A stretch of 64,000 bases of DNA. Source: Acanthosepion lycidas. Taxonomy: Eukaryota; Mollusca; Cephalopoda; Sepiida; Sepiidae. Shown piece by piece: positions 20,858 through 32,844 of this stretch (position 1 is the first letter of the stretch; each line of letters starts with the position of its first letter). The notes under the pieces are model-generated. The model was not told the DNA's origin. It saw only the letters and a program-made list of their open reading frames with translations, and made no database searches. The stretch covers positions 89,564,939-89,628,938 of the forward strand of contig OZ010595.1 of the NCBI GenBank assembly GCA_963932145.1, given 5' to 3'. A program made the position numbers and the translations under genes.

Positions 20858-20937
20858 TTAGGTTGGTGCAAAAGTAATGTCGTTTTCTCACATATGTTAC
20901 TATGTGAGAAAACGACATTACTTTTGCACCAACCTAA
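20858..20937. mobile_element. 80-bp mariner MITE inserted in Gypsy relic 4
   Basis: Ends TTAGGTTGGTGCAAAAGTAAT and its complement, with a hairpin body containing GTCGTTTTCTCACATA. TA lies on both sides (20856-20857 and 20938-20939). Removing the element and one TA would bring the Gypsy frame back into register, so insertion happened while this part of the frame was uninterrupted. Its end differs by one base (AAAAGTAAT versus AAAAATAAT) from the intergenic relative at 3315. Confidence 0.95.
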
Positions 20938-20939
20938 TA

Positions 20940-21400
20940 TATACCTAATACTGAGAATTTGAGAGCTCCATTCCACAATTTGCTTAAAAAAGGTGAAAAG
21001 TGGAAATGGACTGATAAGTGTCAGAAGGTGTTTGAAGAAATCAAGAAAATACTAACATCAAACTTATCATTAGGGCACTACGGTCTAAAAGCAGAAATCT
21101 TACTGGCTTCAGATGCTAGTGAATATACTATAGGAGCAGTAATTCTACATAAATATGATGATGGTAACATGAAAGCTGTCACACATGTTTCGCATTTGCT
21201 ACTACCAGCAGAAAAAAATACAGCCAGATCAAAAAAGAAGTATTAGTAATATTAGTTGCAGTGAAAAAATTTCACAAATTTATACAAGGAAAAAGTTTCA
21301 TTTACAGATGGACCACAGACCTCTATTATCAATTTATGGTTTGAAAAAAAGGAATTCCTACGTATACAGTGAATAGATTATAACACTGTGGTACCATCTT
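20940..21400 (+). pseudogene. Gypsy relic 4: RNase H
   Basis: The frame 20959-21246 starts LRAPFHNLLKKGEKWKWTDKCQKVFEEIKK, the RT-RNase H linker. It continues LLASDASEYTIGAVILHK with the first catalytic Asp. A frameshift near 21240 moves the next blocks (FHKFIQGK; DHRPLLSIYGLKK) to other frames. The usual C-terminal ADxLSR block is not clear. Confidence 0.88.
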
Positions 21401-21506
21401 ATTAAATCACGATTTCAGGATGAAATACCAACCGGGAACTACCAATTACCCTGGAATAAATAAAAATAAAAGCAGAGCAAGACATGTTTAATTCAAAAAT
21501 AAAAAA

Positions 21507-22161
21507 ATGACTAAAAAAATTAAGAAAGATAGACAATTTTTAGAATGCAATCCAGACTTGAATGCTTACTCACTATGTGATGGAGTACTGAAGTTTGCAC
21601 AAAGAGTAGTAGTATCTATCATATTACAAAAGTGGATATTAAATGAATTTCATAGTGGACATCCGGGAATTTCAAGGATGAAATCTATTATGTTAAGCTA
21701 TGTATACTGGACCAAAATGGATCAAGACATTGAAAAATTAGTAAAATCCTGCAGAGGTTGTTGCTCTGGAAGCAAGATCACCTACCACAAAATTACAACC
21801 TTAGCCAAAGACAGATACTCCATAGTCAAGACTGTGCATATATTTCACAGGTCCAATAAATGGATCACATTACCTTGTGGTTGTGGATAGCTTTACTAAG
21901 TGGCCTGAAATTTGTAAGTGCAACAAACCAACTTCTGTGGTTACAGTGAATTTTTTACACAAATTCTTTGCAAGATATGGTATTCGAGATGCCACAGTCT
22001 TGGATAACAGTACACAATTCACTACTTATGAATTTAAAGAATTTTATAAAATATTCTCAATTGAACATATTACTACCCTGCCATATCACCCCAGATCAAA
22101 CAGACAAGCTGAAGAGTTTGTAGATACTTTTAAGAGAACTTTGAAAAAAATAAATAAATAA
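21507..22161 (+). pseudogene. Gypsy relic 4: integrase
   Basis: The first piece, 21507-21890, has the zinc-binding region: EFHSGHPGISRMKSIMLSYVYW and CRGCC. The expected first-Asp block reads VHIFHRSNKW, so the catalytic Asp is lost. A frame change near 21870 leads to the second piece 21877-22161 with VVVDSFTKWPEI, ATVLDNSTQFTTYEF (second Asp present) and YHPRSNRQAEEFVDTFKRTL (Glu present). The element is truncated shortly after. Confidence 0.9.
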
Positions 22162-22399
22162 AATATTTATTAGTGAAAAAAAAGAAAGAAAATCTCTAGA
22201 GTAGGGATGTTGTTGAGTAAATGAGACACCCTTGGTAACACAAATGGACTAGGTAAAATGTAAAATAAAGAGTTTAAAGTGAGTAAGTAGAAGTCTGTTG
22301 GAGTCAGTCAGAGAGAATTCTAATGATGTCATGGTGAGTAGCCTAAGCAAGACAATAATATTATAACCACTAGGAGTGAGTTATAACAGATACTCATCC
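22162..22399. other. Spacer after Gypsy relic 4
   Basis: AT-rich, no motif recognised. Possibly decayed LTR of relic 4; no partner copy is in the window. Confidence 0.3.
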
Positions 22400-22930
22400 T
22401 GATACTGTGGTTGTTTGGTCCTGTGACACAGATGTGCTATGGCTCCCAGTTCTATGGTACATAAAGCTATAATAATGGAAGTTGATGCTGCCAAAGCACC
22501 AAAAAATATATCAGTAATTAACATAGTATTATCTTAGATCTTCAACAATATCTCTCTGTCCTTGTTAGCATTTCATGTTCAAACACCACAGAATACTTAG
22601 CTGGGTTCACAAAAAGGCCAGAACTGTCATTATTCATACATCATTAGGAACTATTACAGAGACTTGAAGATGGCCTGTTAACACTAGACACACTAGTACA
22701 AGTGGAAAAATTAATTTGCTTTGGGTATAATGTACCTAATGTTAATAAATTGATAAAGCAAAGGGAATGTTTTTACAACCATGTGAATATAGTCAGAAAT
22801 TCCAGTATTAATCAAAAAGCCAGTGCCACAGTGCTGTATCAACCTGATAAGCTATGGCTGTACTAGCATATGTATGAACACCCAATGTGGTTGTTGCAAG
22901 TCAAATATGCCTTTGTAAATGCTGCTTGTG
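22390..22930 (+). pseudogene. Decayed protein relic with DTDV-type motif
   Basis: Translated in pieces on the + strand, the region gives TDTHPDTVVVWSCDTDVL (about 22387-22440), then an AFHVQT block about 40 residues later, a GYNVPNVNKLIKQRECF block (about 22720-22770) and DKLWLY..HMYEHPMW (about 22850-22890). The order recalls uncharacterised animal proteins with a DTDVL box, an FHAxTGCDT box and a late NxLR/H block, often multicopy. The match is from memory of motif order only, and the reading frame is broken. Confidence 0.35.
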
Positions 22931-23929
22931 TACTATGTTGAGGAGATTAACATGGCTTCATGTTGAAGAGCATTTAATATTTATACATTATTGAATCAAG
23001 GAAAAACAATGAGAAAACAATTTTGTTTCAACGATAAAATATATATTAAAATCAACAAATACAAAACAATTTTGTAATGTGTGAATATTAAGGAAAAGAA
23101 AGTAGTTTCCCTTTATCTGTTAGCTTGAATAGGATAAAATGTAATTAAGAATGTTTCTTGAATAGAATGTTCAAAATTCTATGTTGAAATAGAATGTTGC
23201 ATTCAGAAAAGCATACAGTTAATTTAGTTGTGTGTTATTTGTATAACTAACAGAGTGTTGGTTTGTAACTTGGCTTGTTCACAGAAAACAAATAGTGAAA
23301 TGTAATTCAAGTTCTGTGTGTGTATTGTGAGTAGAATCAATAATCTGTGTAGACGCGTGTGAGTTGCTGGATTCTACTGTTTATTTTTGGAACAAAACAC
23401 TGTTTATGTAACTATTGGTAAGCTCCAGGAAACAATGCGGGAAAGTTGAATGAACACAAAAAATATATGATTGGATAAAAAATTAACCAATCAGTAATTT
23501 TCTAACAAAATCATGTTTGTGAAATTCACGACAGAAAAATTCAGTGTGGTGAAAGCAATTAGTAAATTGTCCTGTGGTAAACAGTATTTATTATTTAACC
23601 AATCAGAGATGAGAAAACTGTAGGCATGGCAAGTGTAGTAGTCACTACAACCTGTACTGTAATAAGCCAATTCTTCAGTATCAACAATAACATATGACAA
23701 AAAACATTTTTGAAAGAATTATCATTGTTTTTCCATTTAATAAACATCCCTTATTTTTATTTTATTGATGAAATCCAATCAATATGTTTGAGTATCAATT
23801 ATCCAACGAGGCTAGAACCCAAATCTACATTAGGCATACAAACTGTATTTTATATTCATCTAAAAATTTTATGAAAATAATGTACAATTTTCATTTTTCT
23901 ACAATTAATTCTTAAAAAGAGTATACATA
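22931..23929. other. AT-rich spacer
   Basis: No coding, RNA or organised repeat signal. The stretch 23220-23420 is richer in TGTGTG words and may be old LTR sequence, but nothing confirms it. Confidence 0.3.
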
Positions 23930-25533
23930 CAGTTGTGGAGAAAATTATTCACCACCACTTCCATAATTACAAATAAAGCTGTAATACCTCAAATTTTCAT
24001 TGAAACTTTATGTGCATTTTTTCTCAAATGATGAAATAATGGATTTGAAAGCATGTCCAGTGATGCCCACAACAAAATATTTATTTTAATGTCAAACAAT
24101 AATACTAAAAAACATTTAACATTGGACAGAATTATTGGCTCTCTTGCCTCAATGATCAATTGTGTAACCTTTATTCTTGATTATTGCCTTTAATCATTTT
24201 TGACAGTTCCTTATAAGATCACTCTGCATACTGATTGGTATTTTCTGCCATTCTTCCTTGGCAATATATTCTAGTTCCTCCAAATTTGAAGGACTTCTCC
24301 TTTTAACTTTTTTCTTCAAATATGACCATAAATTTTCAATGGGTTTTAGGTCAGAGGTACATCAATACCTTAATTTTGCTGTCATATAAGTAGTATTTTG
24401 TAACAATTTGTGCTATATGCTTCAGGTTATTGTCATGTTAGAATGTCCAGTGGTGCCACAAAGACAGCTTTCATGCACTTTGTTTTATATTATTTTAATG
24501 AATAACCAAATACTGTACTTTACCCATGATATCCTCTACTCTCACTAATTCTCCTGATCCAGAAGCAGCAAAACATCCCCAGAGCAGAATGCTCTCACCA
24601 CCATGCTTAATTGTAGGCAAGGTATTTTTTTGTTTTGTGAGCTTCATTCACTTTCCTCCATACATAACAGGAGTTCATGTGACTAAATAATTCTAGTTTG
24701 GTTTCAATTGATCATGAAGCAGAGTTGCAATCTTCTAGATGGCTTCTAGCATAAGGTAATCTGCATTGTAGGTGTTTAGCCTTAGCAAAGGAATTTTCCT
24801 TGGATGACAAGCTTGAAGTCCTGCTTAATGATAGCATCTAGTGAATGTCTTCATCGATACATTCAACCCTGATGTCTTTACATAATTGACAATGTCCTTT
24901 GTCATTAAGTGAGGATTTTTCAAGACATCTCTAACAATTTTATCTCAGAAATTAACTGTTTTCTACCAGTCCTTAATTTATTCTCAACACAATGAGACTC
25001 ATTATACTTCTCGATACAAATTGTCAATCTAGGAATATTTAAATGCTTGGAAAGTGTTATATATTCATCACCTTGTTTGTATGCATCAACTATCTTCATT
25101 CAGAGCTTCTTCTCAAGTTTAGCCATCTTTGGCATGGTTGCAGAATTAATGAGTTATCGTAGTATGTTGCACTCACATATTGTCTTCTTCATTACCTTTT
25201 ACAATGTTATAGAATCAGGTCAATATTATTTTATTTCAAAGGGTGTTTGTATTAAATGTCAAATTAAAAAATAAGTATTACAATTTCCATAGAGTAATAT
25301 TATTTCATAATTTCCCTGAGGGAGTGGTGAATAATTTTGGACTGCACCAATTTTTAGAAAAATCTATAACTATGAATATAATAGATCAAAACTTCTAAAA
25401 ATTTCATGAATTATTCAAAACTAAATACTGAATCAACTATTTATGATAAATTCAGTAAGGACTTGCAAATATTCACATTTTCTTAGAAAATATGCAAATA
25501 TTTAGTGGGGCCAAATAATTCTGTCCACAACTG
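23930..25533 (-). mobile_element. Tc1-like transposon with IR/DR-type ends
   Basis: The outer left end starts CAGTTGTGGAGAAAATTATT and the outer right end, reversed, CAGTTGTGGACAGAATTATT. TA flanks both (23928-23929 and 25534-25535). Each end has a second internal repeat: left at about 24124 (GGACAGAATTATTGGCTC), right at about 25318-25346 (reversed, GTCCAAAATTATTCACCAC). The end regions span about 210 bp on each side, the layout of IR/DR Tc1 elements such as Sleeping Beauty. Transposase is encoded on the minus strand and is decayed. Confidence 0.92.
24150..25140 (-). pseudogene. Tc1-like transposase remnant
   Basis: Starting at about 25135 on the minus strand: MPKMAKLEKKL, a stop, then KIVDAYKQGDEYITLSKHLN and KYNESHCVENKLRTGRK, the N-terminal paired-like DNA-binding domain of Tc1 transposases. 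Toward the left, DNNLKHIAQIVTKY (about 24450-24400) is the second-Asp block, normally DNDPKHT. It is followed by a helical tail with KMIKGNNQ. The transposase would cut and paste the element at TA sites. Many stops and frame changes; not functional. Confidence 0.88.
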
Positions 25534-25714
25534 TACATAAGCAATACATAGCTGTTTAAACTACAAAAAGACTTCAAATATTTCACTAACAGTGTAAAAA
25601 GTATGCACTAAGAAGTTTTGCATCAAACTGATAAATAATTAAAAATTCTTGATAAAATTAAAATTTTCATAATTTACCTACATCTTTTATAAATTACTTT
25701 CACCTGGTGTCATG

Positions 25715-26310
25715 ATTAGGAGGGTTTTTTATCATTTTATCTCAAGCAAGGCAATAAAGCCACTAAGATGCAAGGAGTTACTGAGTGTTAGAGAATATGA
25801 GAAAAATATTCTATTAAGGAGAAAAGACAATAAAAGAATAATTGATATTACATTTAAATTTTTTAGGATCAAAGTTGACAGGTAAGCAAAAACAAAAAGA
25901 GAGTTCCACAAGCGAGAAGTGCAATAAAAGAAACTGTTAGCATAGAACTTATGCTTACATCTAGCCATTTGAACTGTAAAATGACAAGAACTTGCTACTA
26001 ATCTAGTAATGTGCTTAAATTCATAAAGTCTAAATACGCTAGAGCAAAGTTCATCAGAACAATTACCATGAAAGTATTTATGGAAAATGAACATTACAGC
26101 AGTGGGAAAGTGACTGAAACTGAGATGCTAGATCAGGACCAATAACATTGCAGATTCTTCTTTGAATTTTATCAGAATCTCTAAATATATAGGAGGAGCA
26201 CCAGACCAGATGTGACAGCAATATTCAAATCAAAGATGAATGGCAGACTTATAAATATGTAACATAGATACTGGTTGAGAAAAATTGTCTAGTTCAACAC
26301 TGTGAATCTG
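25715..26310 (-). pseudogene. CR1/Jockey-type LINE, copy A, RT C-terminus
   Basis: Reading leftward from about 26300: VELDNFSQPVSMLHIYKSA, EYCCHIWSGAPPIYLEIL, a short broken part, then open frame 26094-25732 with HKYFHGNCSDELCSS, FKHITRLVASSCHFTV and SFFYCTSRLWNSLFVF. These are the ordered C-terminal blocks of a CR1/Jockey-like reverse transcriptase. The 3' end runs into TTATCATTTTATCTCAAG (+ strand 25729-25745) next to T-rich sequence, the start of the tail. It is 5'-truncated, as usual for LINEs. Confidence 0.88.
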
Positions 26311-27914
26311 TAGTGAGTACAAAATAATAATAACTCCCTTTACACACTCCCTTCAAATTCGGAGGACTGAGGAAAAAGACGGAAAACAATTTGTGAGTTT
26401 ATGTGAAATTGCCTTTGAAACAATGAAAACCTTGCCTTCACAAATATTTAAGAAAGAAAATAAAATAGCCTATGTGAAATTCTTTTTGATATAAAATGAG
26501 GAGAAAGATTAAATTAATGAGAGTAGAATGTCTGAAGTCATGTGAAAGGCTTTGTTTCAGTTCCTCATGATCAGCAAACAGTGTTCAAGTTCTTGCCAGT
26601 GTAAAATTATTCACCAATTATATTATTGTCCTTTAACCAAGCACATGTTACTTCAAAGAATTTTCTCTCAACAATCCAATCCTCTCTCAACATCCTGGAA
26701 AACATGAATATACTTATTTGAATTCTTTTCCATCACAAATTATTTTAACAAAAATGGTTTGGGAGAAAAGAAAGTGGGGGAATTATCACTTGTCAACCAC
26801 TCTCATAAAACACCCTTATCTGCACAAGTAATAGCAGCTGGTAATATAGCTGTTACACTCGTAGTATTTGTGAAAAAGTCTATATAAATTAATATTTAGG
26901 AAAATGAACAAATTATATAGGTTAAAATTATAGCAGGCATATTATTAAAACATATTCTGTTAATTAATCAACAGACAAAATAAAAACATTTTTATCGAAC
27001 ATCATTAATAAAATATGATACTTCTACAGTGTGAATACAAACTTAAAATGAAATTTAATTAACTTATAATTTATGGAGAAAGATAAGATTTACACAGCAT
27101 TTAAAGCATATATCAAATTTTCAATTTGTAGGCATTTATAGTTATTAAGAATTTTATACTCTTCAATTATCACACTTTCAAATAGAACTTAACATATTTC
27201 TATTACATATTCACATGGAGCATTGTGTTTTCACAGTAACCATTCTGAGCATCTGAGTGACTATAAAGCCATTTTCACCTATGAAGGCAGATCCAACAAG
27301 GTTGGCATTAGAAACAGATCCCTCAGCAGATGAGTTTAACTAGGTCATCAGCAGTGAAACCAAAGCATTTCCATCAAGAGTGAATCCTTTAGCTATCGAT
27401 GAAATCAGGAGGGAGAAGCAGACATGGATGGTGGATATTAAAAAAAACTCTTTTACTTAGCTCATATTTTACTTGTTCTTTATATAAATATGCATCAAAC
27501 TCATCCATGTGTTGAAATCATTTCTTCTGAAAATTTTGAATTCATTTCTTTTGAATATGTTCAATTTATTTACTTTGAAAGTTTTCCACCTCAGCCATAA
27601 CAACTCGTAACCCTTCCCACTACAACAAAATCTCAACTTATACAGATTTTAAAGTTTTTCTTCACAAACACTACAACACCTTTGTATCTTCATAGGTTTG
27701 AAGATTTATGGGTATCCAAAGAAGGAACCTTATTGATATTTATAGCCTAATTAGTCAGTCACAATTAATATAGTACAACTTTTGATGATTAATTATAACA
27801 TCTTAAACTCCAATTAATTTACATTTTTAAAACTTCTTACTGTTACTTGTAGAGTGGCTTAAGTTGATTTTTATGTCTCTTTCCATAGGAAATAGTCTCA
27901 TTATTAAAAATACT
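26311..27914. other. AT-rich spacer between LINE copies
   Basis: About 1.6 kb with no coding or repeat structure that I can recognise. Confidence 0.4.
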
Positions 27915-29262
27915 CATAGAATTTTTTTTAATCATTTTATCCCAAGCAAAGCATTAAAGCCACTAAGACACAAGGGGTTACTGTGTGTGAAAAAATATGA
28001 GAAAAAAGAAATACATTATTAATGAGTGAGAATAATGACAGTACAGGAATTAAAGAGATAGAAGATAACGATTGACATTGCTTTTAAATTATTGAGGATC
28101 AAAGTTGACTGGCAAGTAAGAGAGTTTCACAAGCAAGAAGTACAAGGGAAGAAACTGTTAGCATAGAACTTATGGTTCCATCTAACGGCCATTTCAACTG
28201 TAAAATGATGATACCAAGCTGTCAAACTAGTACTGCACTTAAATTCATAATGTTGAGGTCCAAAGAGGAAAGCTCATCAGAACAATTACCATGAAAATAT
28301 TTATAGAAATGGCACTGGAAAGATATATTATGGTGTTGGGAAAGTGACTGAAGCTGAGATGCCAGGTCATGACATGACATTCCAGATTCTTCTTTGGATT
28401 TTATCAAGAATTTCTAAATGCATAGCAAGGGAAAATATTCGCCTGAGAGGGCACAATGATTTAGCATCAGCCATATTGTTGGAAGGTAAAAAAGTTCTCT
28501 AAAATGATTAAAAGTGAGCAGTTTCGTTTCAGATGCTTTAAAATTAAGAAGTCATTAATAACGAATTGTAGGTTATTTTTGAGGTCAGCTGCCAATTTGA
28601 TGTTTTTCAAACTGATCAGACTTACCATTAAAACAAAAGTATATAGTTGTGTCATCAGCATAGATATGGAATTGAGAACTGATAACATTGGGAAGGTCGT
28701 TGATGAAAATTACAAATAAGATAGAGCCCTAGTAGACACTTGCATTAATGCAAAAAGATCTAGATCTATCATGTTGGTACAGCCATAAAAAATGATTCCT
28801 GGGGGCTATAGCAGCTGAACAGGCAGATGTGAACCTCGGAAAAGATTTTGGTTTCATCTAACATTTCCAAGAAGGCACATAAAGAATGAATACTGTCTTT
28901 TACCCAAGAAGAAACTTCAGTAGCACAATTCTCAATAGGAAATTTAAAAATTTTACTCCAAGGGATGTTGCAAAAAAAAAATAATCACAAAATGAATCCC
29001 AGTTAGTATACTCGGAACAGAAAGAAGTCTTGTGAATAGGAAGTTCATGTCTAATAGATGACTCAAAAGAAATATCAACAGATACTACATTGTGATCTGA
29101 ATTGTCATGAGGACAGAGTTGAGATGCTTGACAAGAACCAAGAGAGAAGGTAAAGAACAAATTAAGTAAAGAAGTTTGTTGTTCAGAATTATTAGGGAAA
29201 CAATTATGGAAATTTACTATTTGGCTGAATTGAAAGACATAGAACATACTCTCTTCATTAGT
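27915..29262 (-). pseudogene. CR1/Jockey-type LINE, copy B, EN end plus RT
   Basis: Longer copy of the same family. Frame 29247-28900 holds the endonuclease C-terminus (QQTSLLNLFFTF and NSDHNVVSVDISFES, with the SDH active-site block). Then RT: GSILFVIFINDLPNVISSQF with HIYADDTTIY (YADD complement at 28651-28662). After a shortened middle, the C-terminal FYKYFHGNCSDELSS block lies near 28300. The end at about 27915-27945 matches copy A. Internal deletions remove part of RT; stops are frequent. Confidence 0.9.
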
Positions 29263-30385
29263 AATGATAGAAGATTTTAAATTAGTTTTGCAAAATGCTA
29301 AGATATCTGGGAAATATTTCGCAATAAAATATTTTACACTACAGAAATTAGTACAAATATTGAAGAAAGAAAGGTTAAAGAGTAGGTCATTTTTTTTTTT
29401 TATTCATATTTCTTTTAATTGTAACTGTCATGAGAAGATTATTTTAATTTTTAAGGAGTAAAAAGTCAAAATAATTATCACTGTCCATCATATGTTTATA
29501 GCAATACAAATTGGCCAGAAAGTGGCAAAGACTAAAGCATAATGTGACCTCAGGGCTCCCCTCCAAAAGTACGTGCACTTCAAATATACTTTTGCGGTTG
29601 GCTGTGTGTTGGAGAAAAAAGGTTCGCAAACAAAATTGTTCAGAAGATAGTAAGTTGACAACAAACTGATACAAAACAATAAGCCAATAGTATTTGATTA
29701 AAATAAAACCAAATTTTATTTTTGGCACCAAAACCAAAACTACATAAAAAAGATATTTATACAAAAAGAATAAATGATTTCAAGGATGTGCTATCAAATT
29801 ATGCTTATTAGTTCTTCCAAGATATAAAGAATTTTTATGCAAATGATTAATCTAAAAAGTCCTTGTAATAAACGAAGTGTAAACAATTGCATGCAAAAAG
29901 GTCCTTCAGAAGTGTTCATGTATTTGATGTAGTTTCCTTGAAGAAAGATTGAGTTTGTTTGATAGAAACTCAGTAACGTTAGTGCTGAAGTAACATTAGG
30001 GAAAGTTTGAGTTTTTTCTTTTTGGTATTATCCCGGACAAAAGAAGTTGAGTTGTGGTTGAAAAATATCTTGTAGACTTTAATGGCTGAGTAACATTGAT
30101 GAAGGACAAAGCAAAGATAATTCTGACAAAAGGAATAGAGTTCATAACAAAAACTTGTGGATATTAATATCAATACAAAAGATTTAAGAATTAGTTCTTG
30201 AAGAGGAACAGAAAATCCATTTCTATAGTTTGAAGAATATGTGTGTCGTCAAAGAAAGGATAGACCAAAGTTTGTTAAAGCATAAAAGAAATTACTTAAT
30301 ATCCTTCATTTGTGGATGGTGAATAAAATCTATAAAAATGAATTCAAGATGTCTACATGTTGATTGATGTTGACTTAGACCAAAA
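29263..30385. other. AT-rich spacer
   Basis: No domain recognised on either strand. A frame at 29444-29764 (minus) is hydrophobic by composition only. Confidence 0.35.
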
Positions 30386-30389
30386 TTGT

Positions 30390-30640
30390 TGGCGGGAAAT
30401 CAATCAGACATGCCAGAAGTGGCAAGGTGCGAAGTAGAAGTTTGATATCATAGAAAACATTTGGTGTGCATGGACAAAAGTGTTGAACAGGAAAACTGAC
30501 ATGTGCTGAAATACTCAAATGCTGTGTTTAAACACCAAGTAAGAATTGGTGGGAAATGAAATTGAACATGCTGGAAATGGCAAAAAATATAAAAATGGTG
30601 AGGAGCCAAAAACTACACCAGAACATGGTGTGTTAGAAAA
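30390..30640. repeat. Diverged direct repeat, two units ~155 bp apart
   Basis: TTGGCGGGAAATCAATCAGACATGCC near 30390 is echoed by TTGGTGGGAAATGAAATTGAACATGC near 30547, each followed by a GGAAATGGCAA/AGTGGCAAG word and ending near (T/A)GGTGTG(C/T). No family known to me. Confidence 0.5.
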
Positions 30641-30889
30641 TTAACAAAGCAATGTTAGTAACTCAACAAACAAAGGGTCTGGGATTTATCTATGGCCTAG
30701 CATGAACTTAAACAACTGCTAAAACCAGAGCAGAAAGCAAAGTAAAGTTTAGAAAAAGAATTTCTAGTTGAGAAAATTGGAACAGCATTTTTCAAAAAAA
30801 TAGATGTGAAAAGGGAGAGAGACAGCAAAGCAAAAAGAAAATAGGAGGAATTGTTTTCAACACTAATTAAAGCGGAAGTCAACTGCTAC

Positions 30890-31215
30890 TTCTTTGAGAC
30901 AGCTCCCGACAGAACATTTCATTTCCAGTATTTACTCAACCTCCCCATGAAGCAGGATGTGACACAAGGCTGTTATTTTTTGTGGGGCAATCCACATACA
31001 TGGGGTCAGTTTTGTCTACCTCCCCAGATGAGACGCTGCCCTTTGGCATTGCCTTGTCTGGATTCCTCACTCCCCAAAGACAGAGAGATTTACCTTCCCA
31101 CTGAGTCAGGTTGTGACACAAGGTCGGTTTTTAACACGGGGACCCAAGTGTCTCCACTCGGGCTGCTGGCCCAAGCTAGTCTTAGCTGGTCATAGCTTGT
31201 CAAAGCTAGTCATTC
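30890..31215. repeat. GC-richer segment with internal direct repeat
   Basis: It contains AAGCAGGATGTGACACAAGG (30951-30970) and GTCAGGTTGTGACACAAGG (about 31105-31123), two copies about 150 bp apart. Composition stands out from the AT-rich flanks. Frames on both strands are open for 60-110 codons, but no domain is seen; a retroelement 5' end or tandem repeat is possible. Confidence 0.45.
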
Positions 31216-31419
31216 CACTGCTATGGAACAGATATTATGGAAGAAATTTGAGAATTCTGTCCATGCAACATGGGGTGAGGGGGAGAACACAAGGGAAGAG
31301 AGAAGGTCTCTGGCATGGAACAGATACTACAACCACAGCATACTTTTTGTACCCACTCATAATAATTGTCATTGGTGTAAACTGCGGTAGCAGAAAAGGT
31401 TAGTGTTTGTAATATTTTA

Positions 31420-31432
<13 letters not shown>

Positions 31433-31488
<56 letters not shown>

Positions 31489-31560
31489 TATATATTTATA
31501 AAAAGAGAATCAACATATATATATATATATATATATATGTTTATTCTCTTTTTATATAGG
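31433..31560. repeat. (TA)n with embedded hairpin
   Basis: A TA run of about 48 bp is followed by TATAAAAAGAGAATCAACA, a second TA run, then TGTTTATTCTCTTTTTATA, the inverted partner. The whole forms a long stem with a TA-rich loop. Confidence 0.75.
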
Positions 31561-32543
31561 TTTTTGACATGCCTTGAAAATCTTCACACACTATTGTAAT
31601 TATTACATTTTGAACACTACTACATATCTACTGTGCCAGTCTGTGAAGTGAATATCTGACTTAGAACCTGATCAAGGACACCTTTTTGAATTTAAAAATT
31701 AGAAAAAAAATTGTGGATATTGACTTTAGATCCTAACTAGAGACTTTTAAGCTTTATGATTTGAAGGAAACTTACTAATATCTACCCTCTCTGTTTGTTG
31801 ATGTCTGACCTCAGGCCTATCTAGAGAAGCATTAGTTCCCTAGGACTTAAGTATCTAAATCTATTCTGTTTGTGTATATTTACCATACATCTCCTGTCAA
31901 TGAACCTTATGGTCTTCCTTGGTTTAAGGATCTGAAGACGATTTCTATTTTTTATTCTACTTGATTGTTAAACTTTTCAATTTCCTCAGCCCTGTGCACC
32001 CCGAGAAAATCAGCATAACTTCATCATTTATTGCATATTGATTGTGTTACCTAAAATTATCTACCTGTAATTTTTGCTGAAAACTACTAGTGGATTTAAT
32101 TTATTCAATTTAAGGGAGGTAACTCTTTGAAATTGAGAACCCTAAGTGTAAAGTGGGGATATATTTTTACTTATTTTTACGATTTTTTTTTTTAATTACA
32201 GATTAATTTTGGACTTAATGGTGATTTTACGTGATAACCTAGTTTAGCAGTATATTGGTTCTTTTAAAATATTTTAACATTCATTTTTCATGGATAAAGC
32301 AGTTTAATTAACATTTTAAATTGTACACTACACACACCTACCAAAGTTAACTGTAACAAGTCAATTTATTAAACTTAAAGTTTATGAAATATTGATTGTA
32401 ATATTGCGCAATAAATACTAACTTTACTATAAATTCTCTCTTGGTGTGGGCATCTGTGTGCGTGTGTAGCTAATTATCAGCATTTTTTTTTTGAGGTTTG
32501 TATATGTATCACATGTAAATAAGTAAACATTTGAAATTCAAAA

Positions 32544-32590
32544 TTAACACAATTATATTATTCAAATTTTGAATAATATAATTGTGTTAA
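32544..32590. repeat. Perfect 47-bp palindrome upstream of the PP2A-A gene
   Basis: Two 23-bp arms (TTAACACAATTATATTATTC.. and exact complement) around a single central base, with no mismatch. It lies about 650 bp 5' of the start codon. It could be a tiny MITE or a cruciform-forming site. Confidence 0.85.
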
Positions 32591-32844
32591 ATGCCCAGAG
32601 AACTTTTTCAGTTGTTTGTAGTTTGTACACTACACAGATGAATTAAATTATTTGCAGTTTTTGTTTTTTTATAACGCAAACTTTTTTTTTTTTGCCTTAG
32701 TGGTGACGACAATGCATACATGCTATAATTATCCATCTATATTTCGTATTCATTGTAAATTAAATACATTTATTATATGACAATTCACGTGTTTTACCGA
32801 GAAACAGCCATGTGCAACAAACTGCGAGTTATCATAATACGTCA

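Noticed and set aside
31433..31560. Replication origin or scaffold attachment site
   Set aside because: A TA-rich hairpin alone is not evidence; similar TA runs occur throughout the window.
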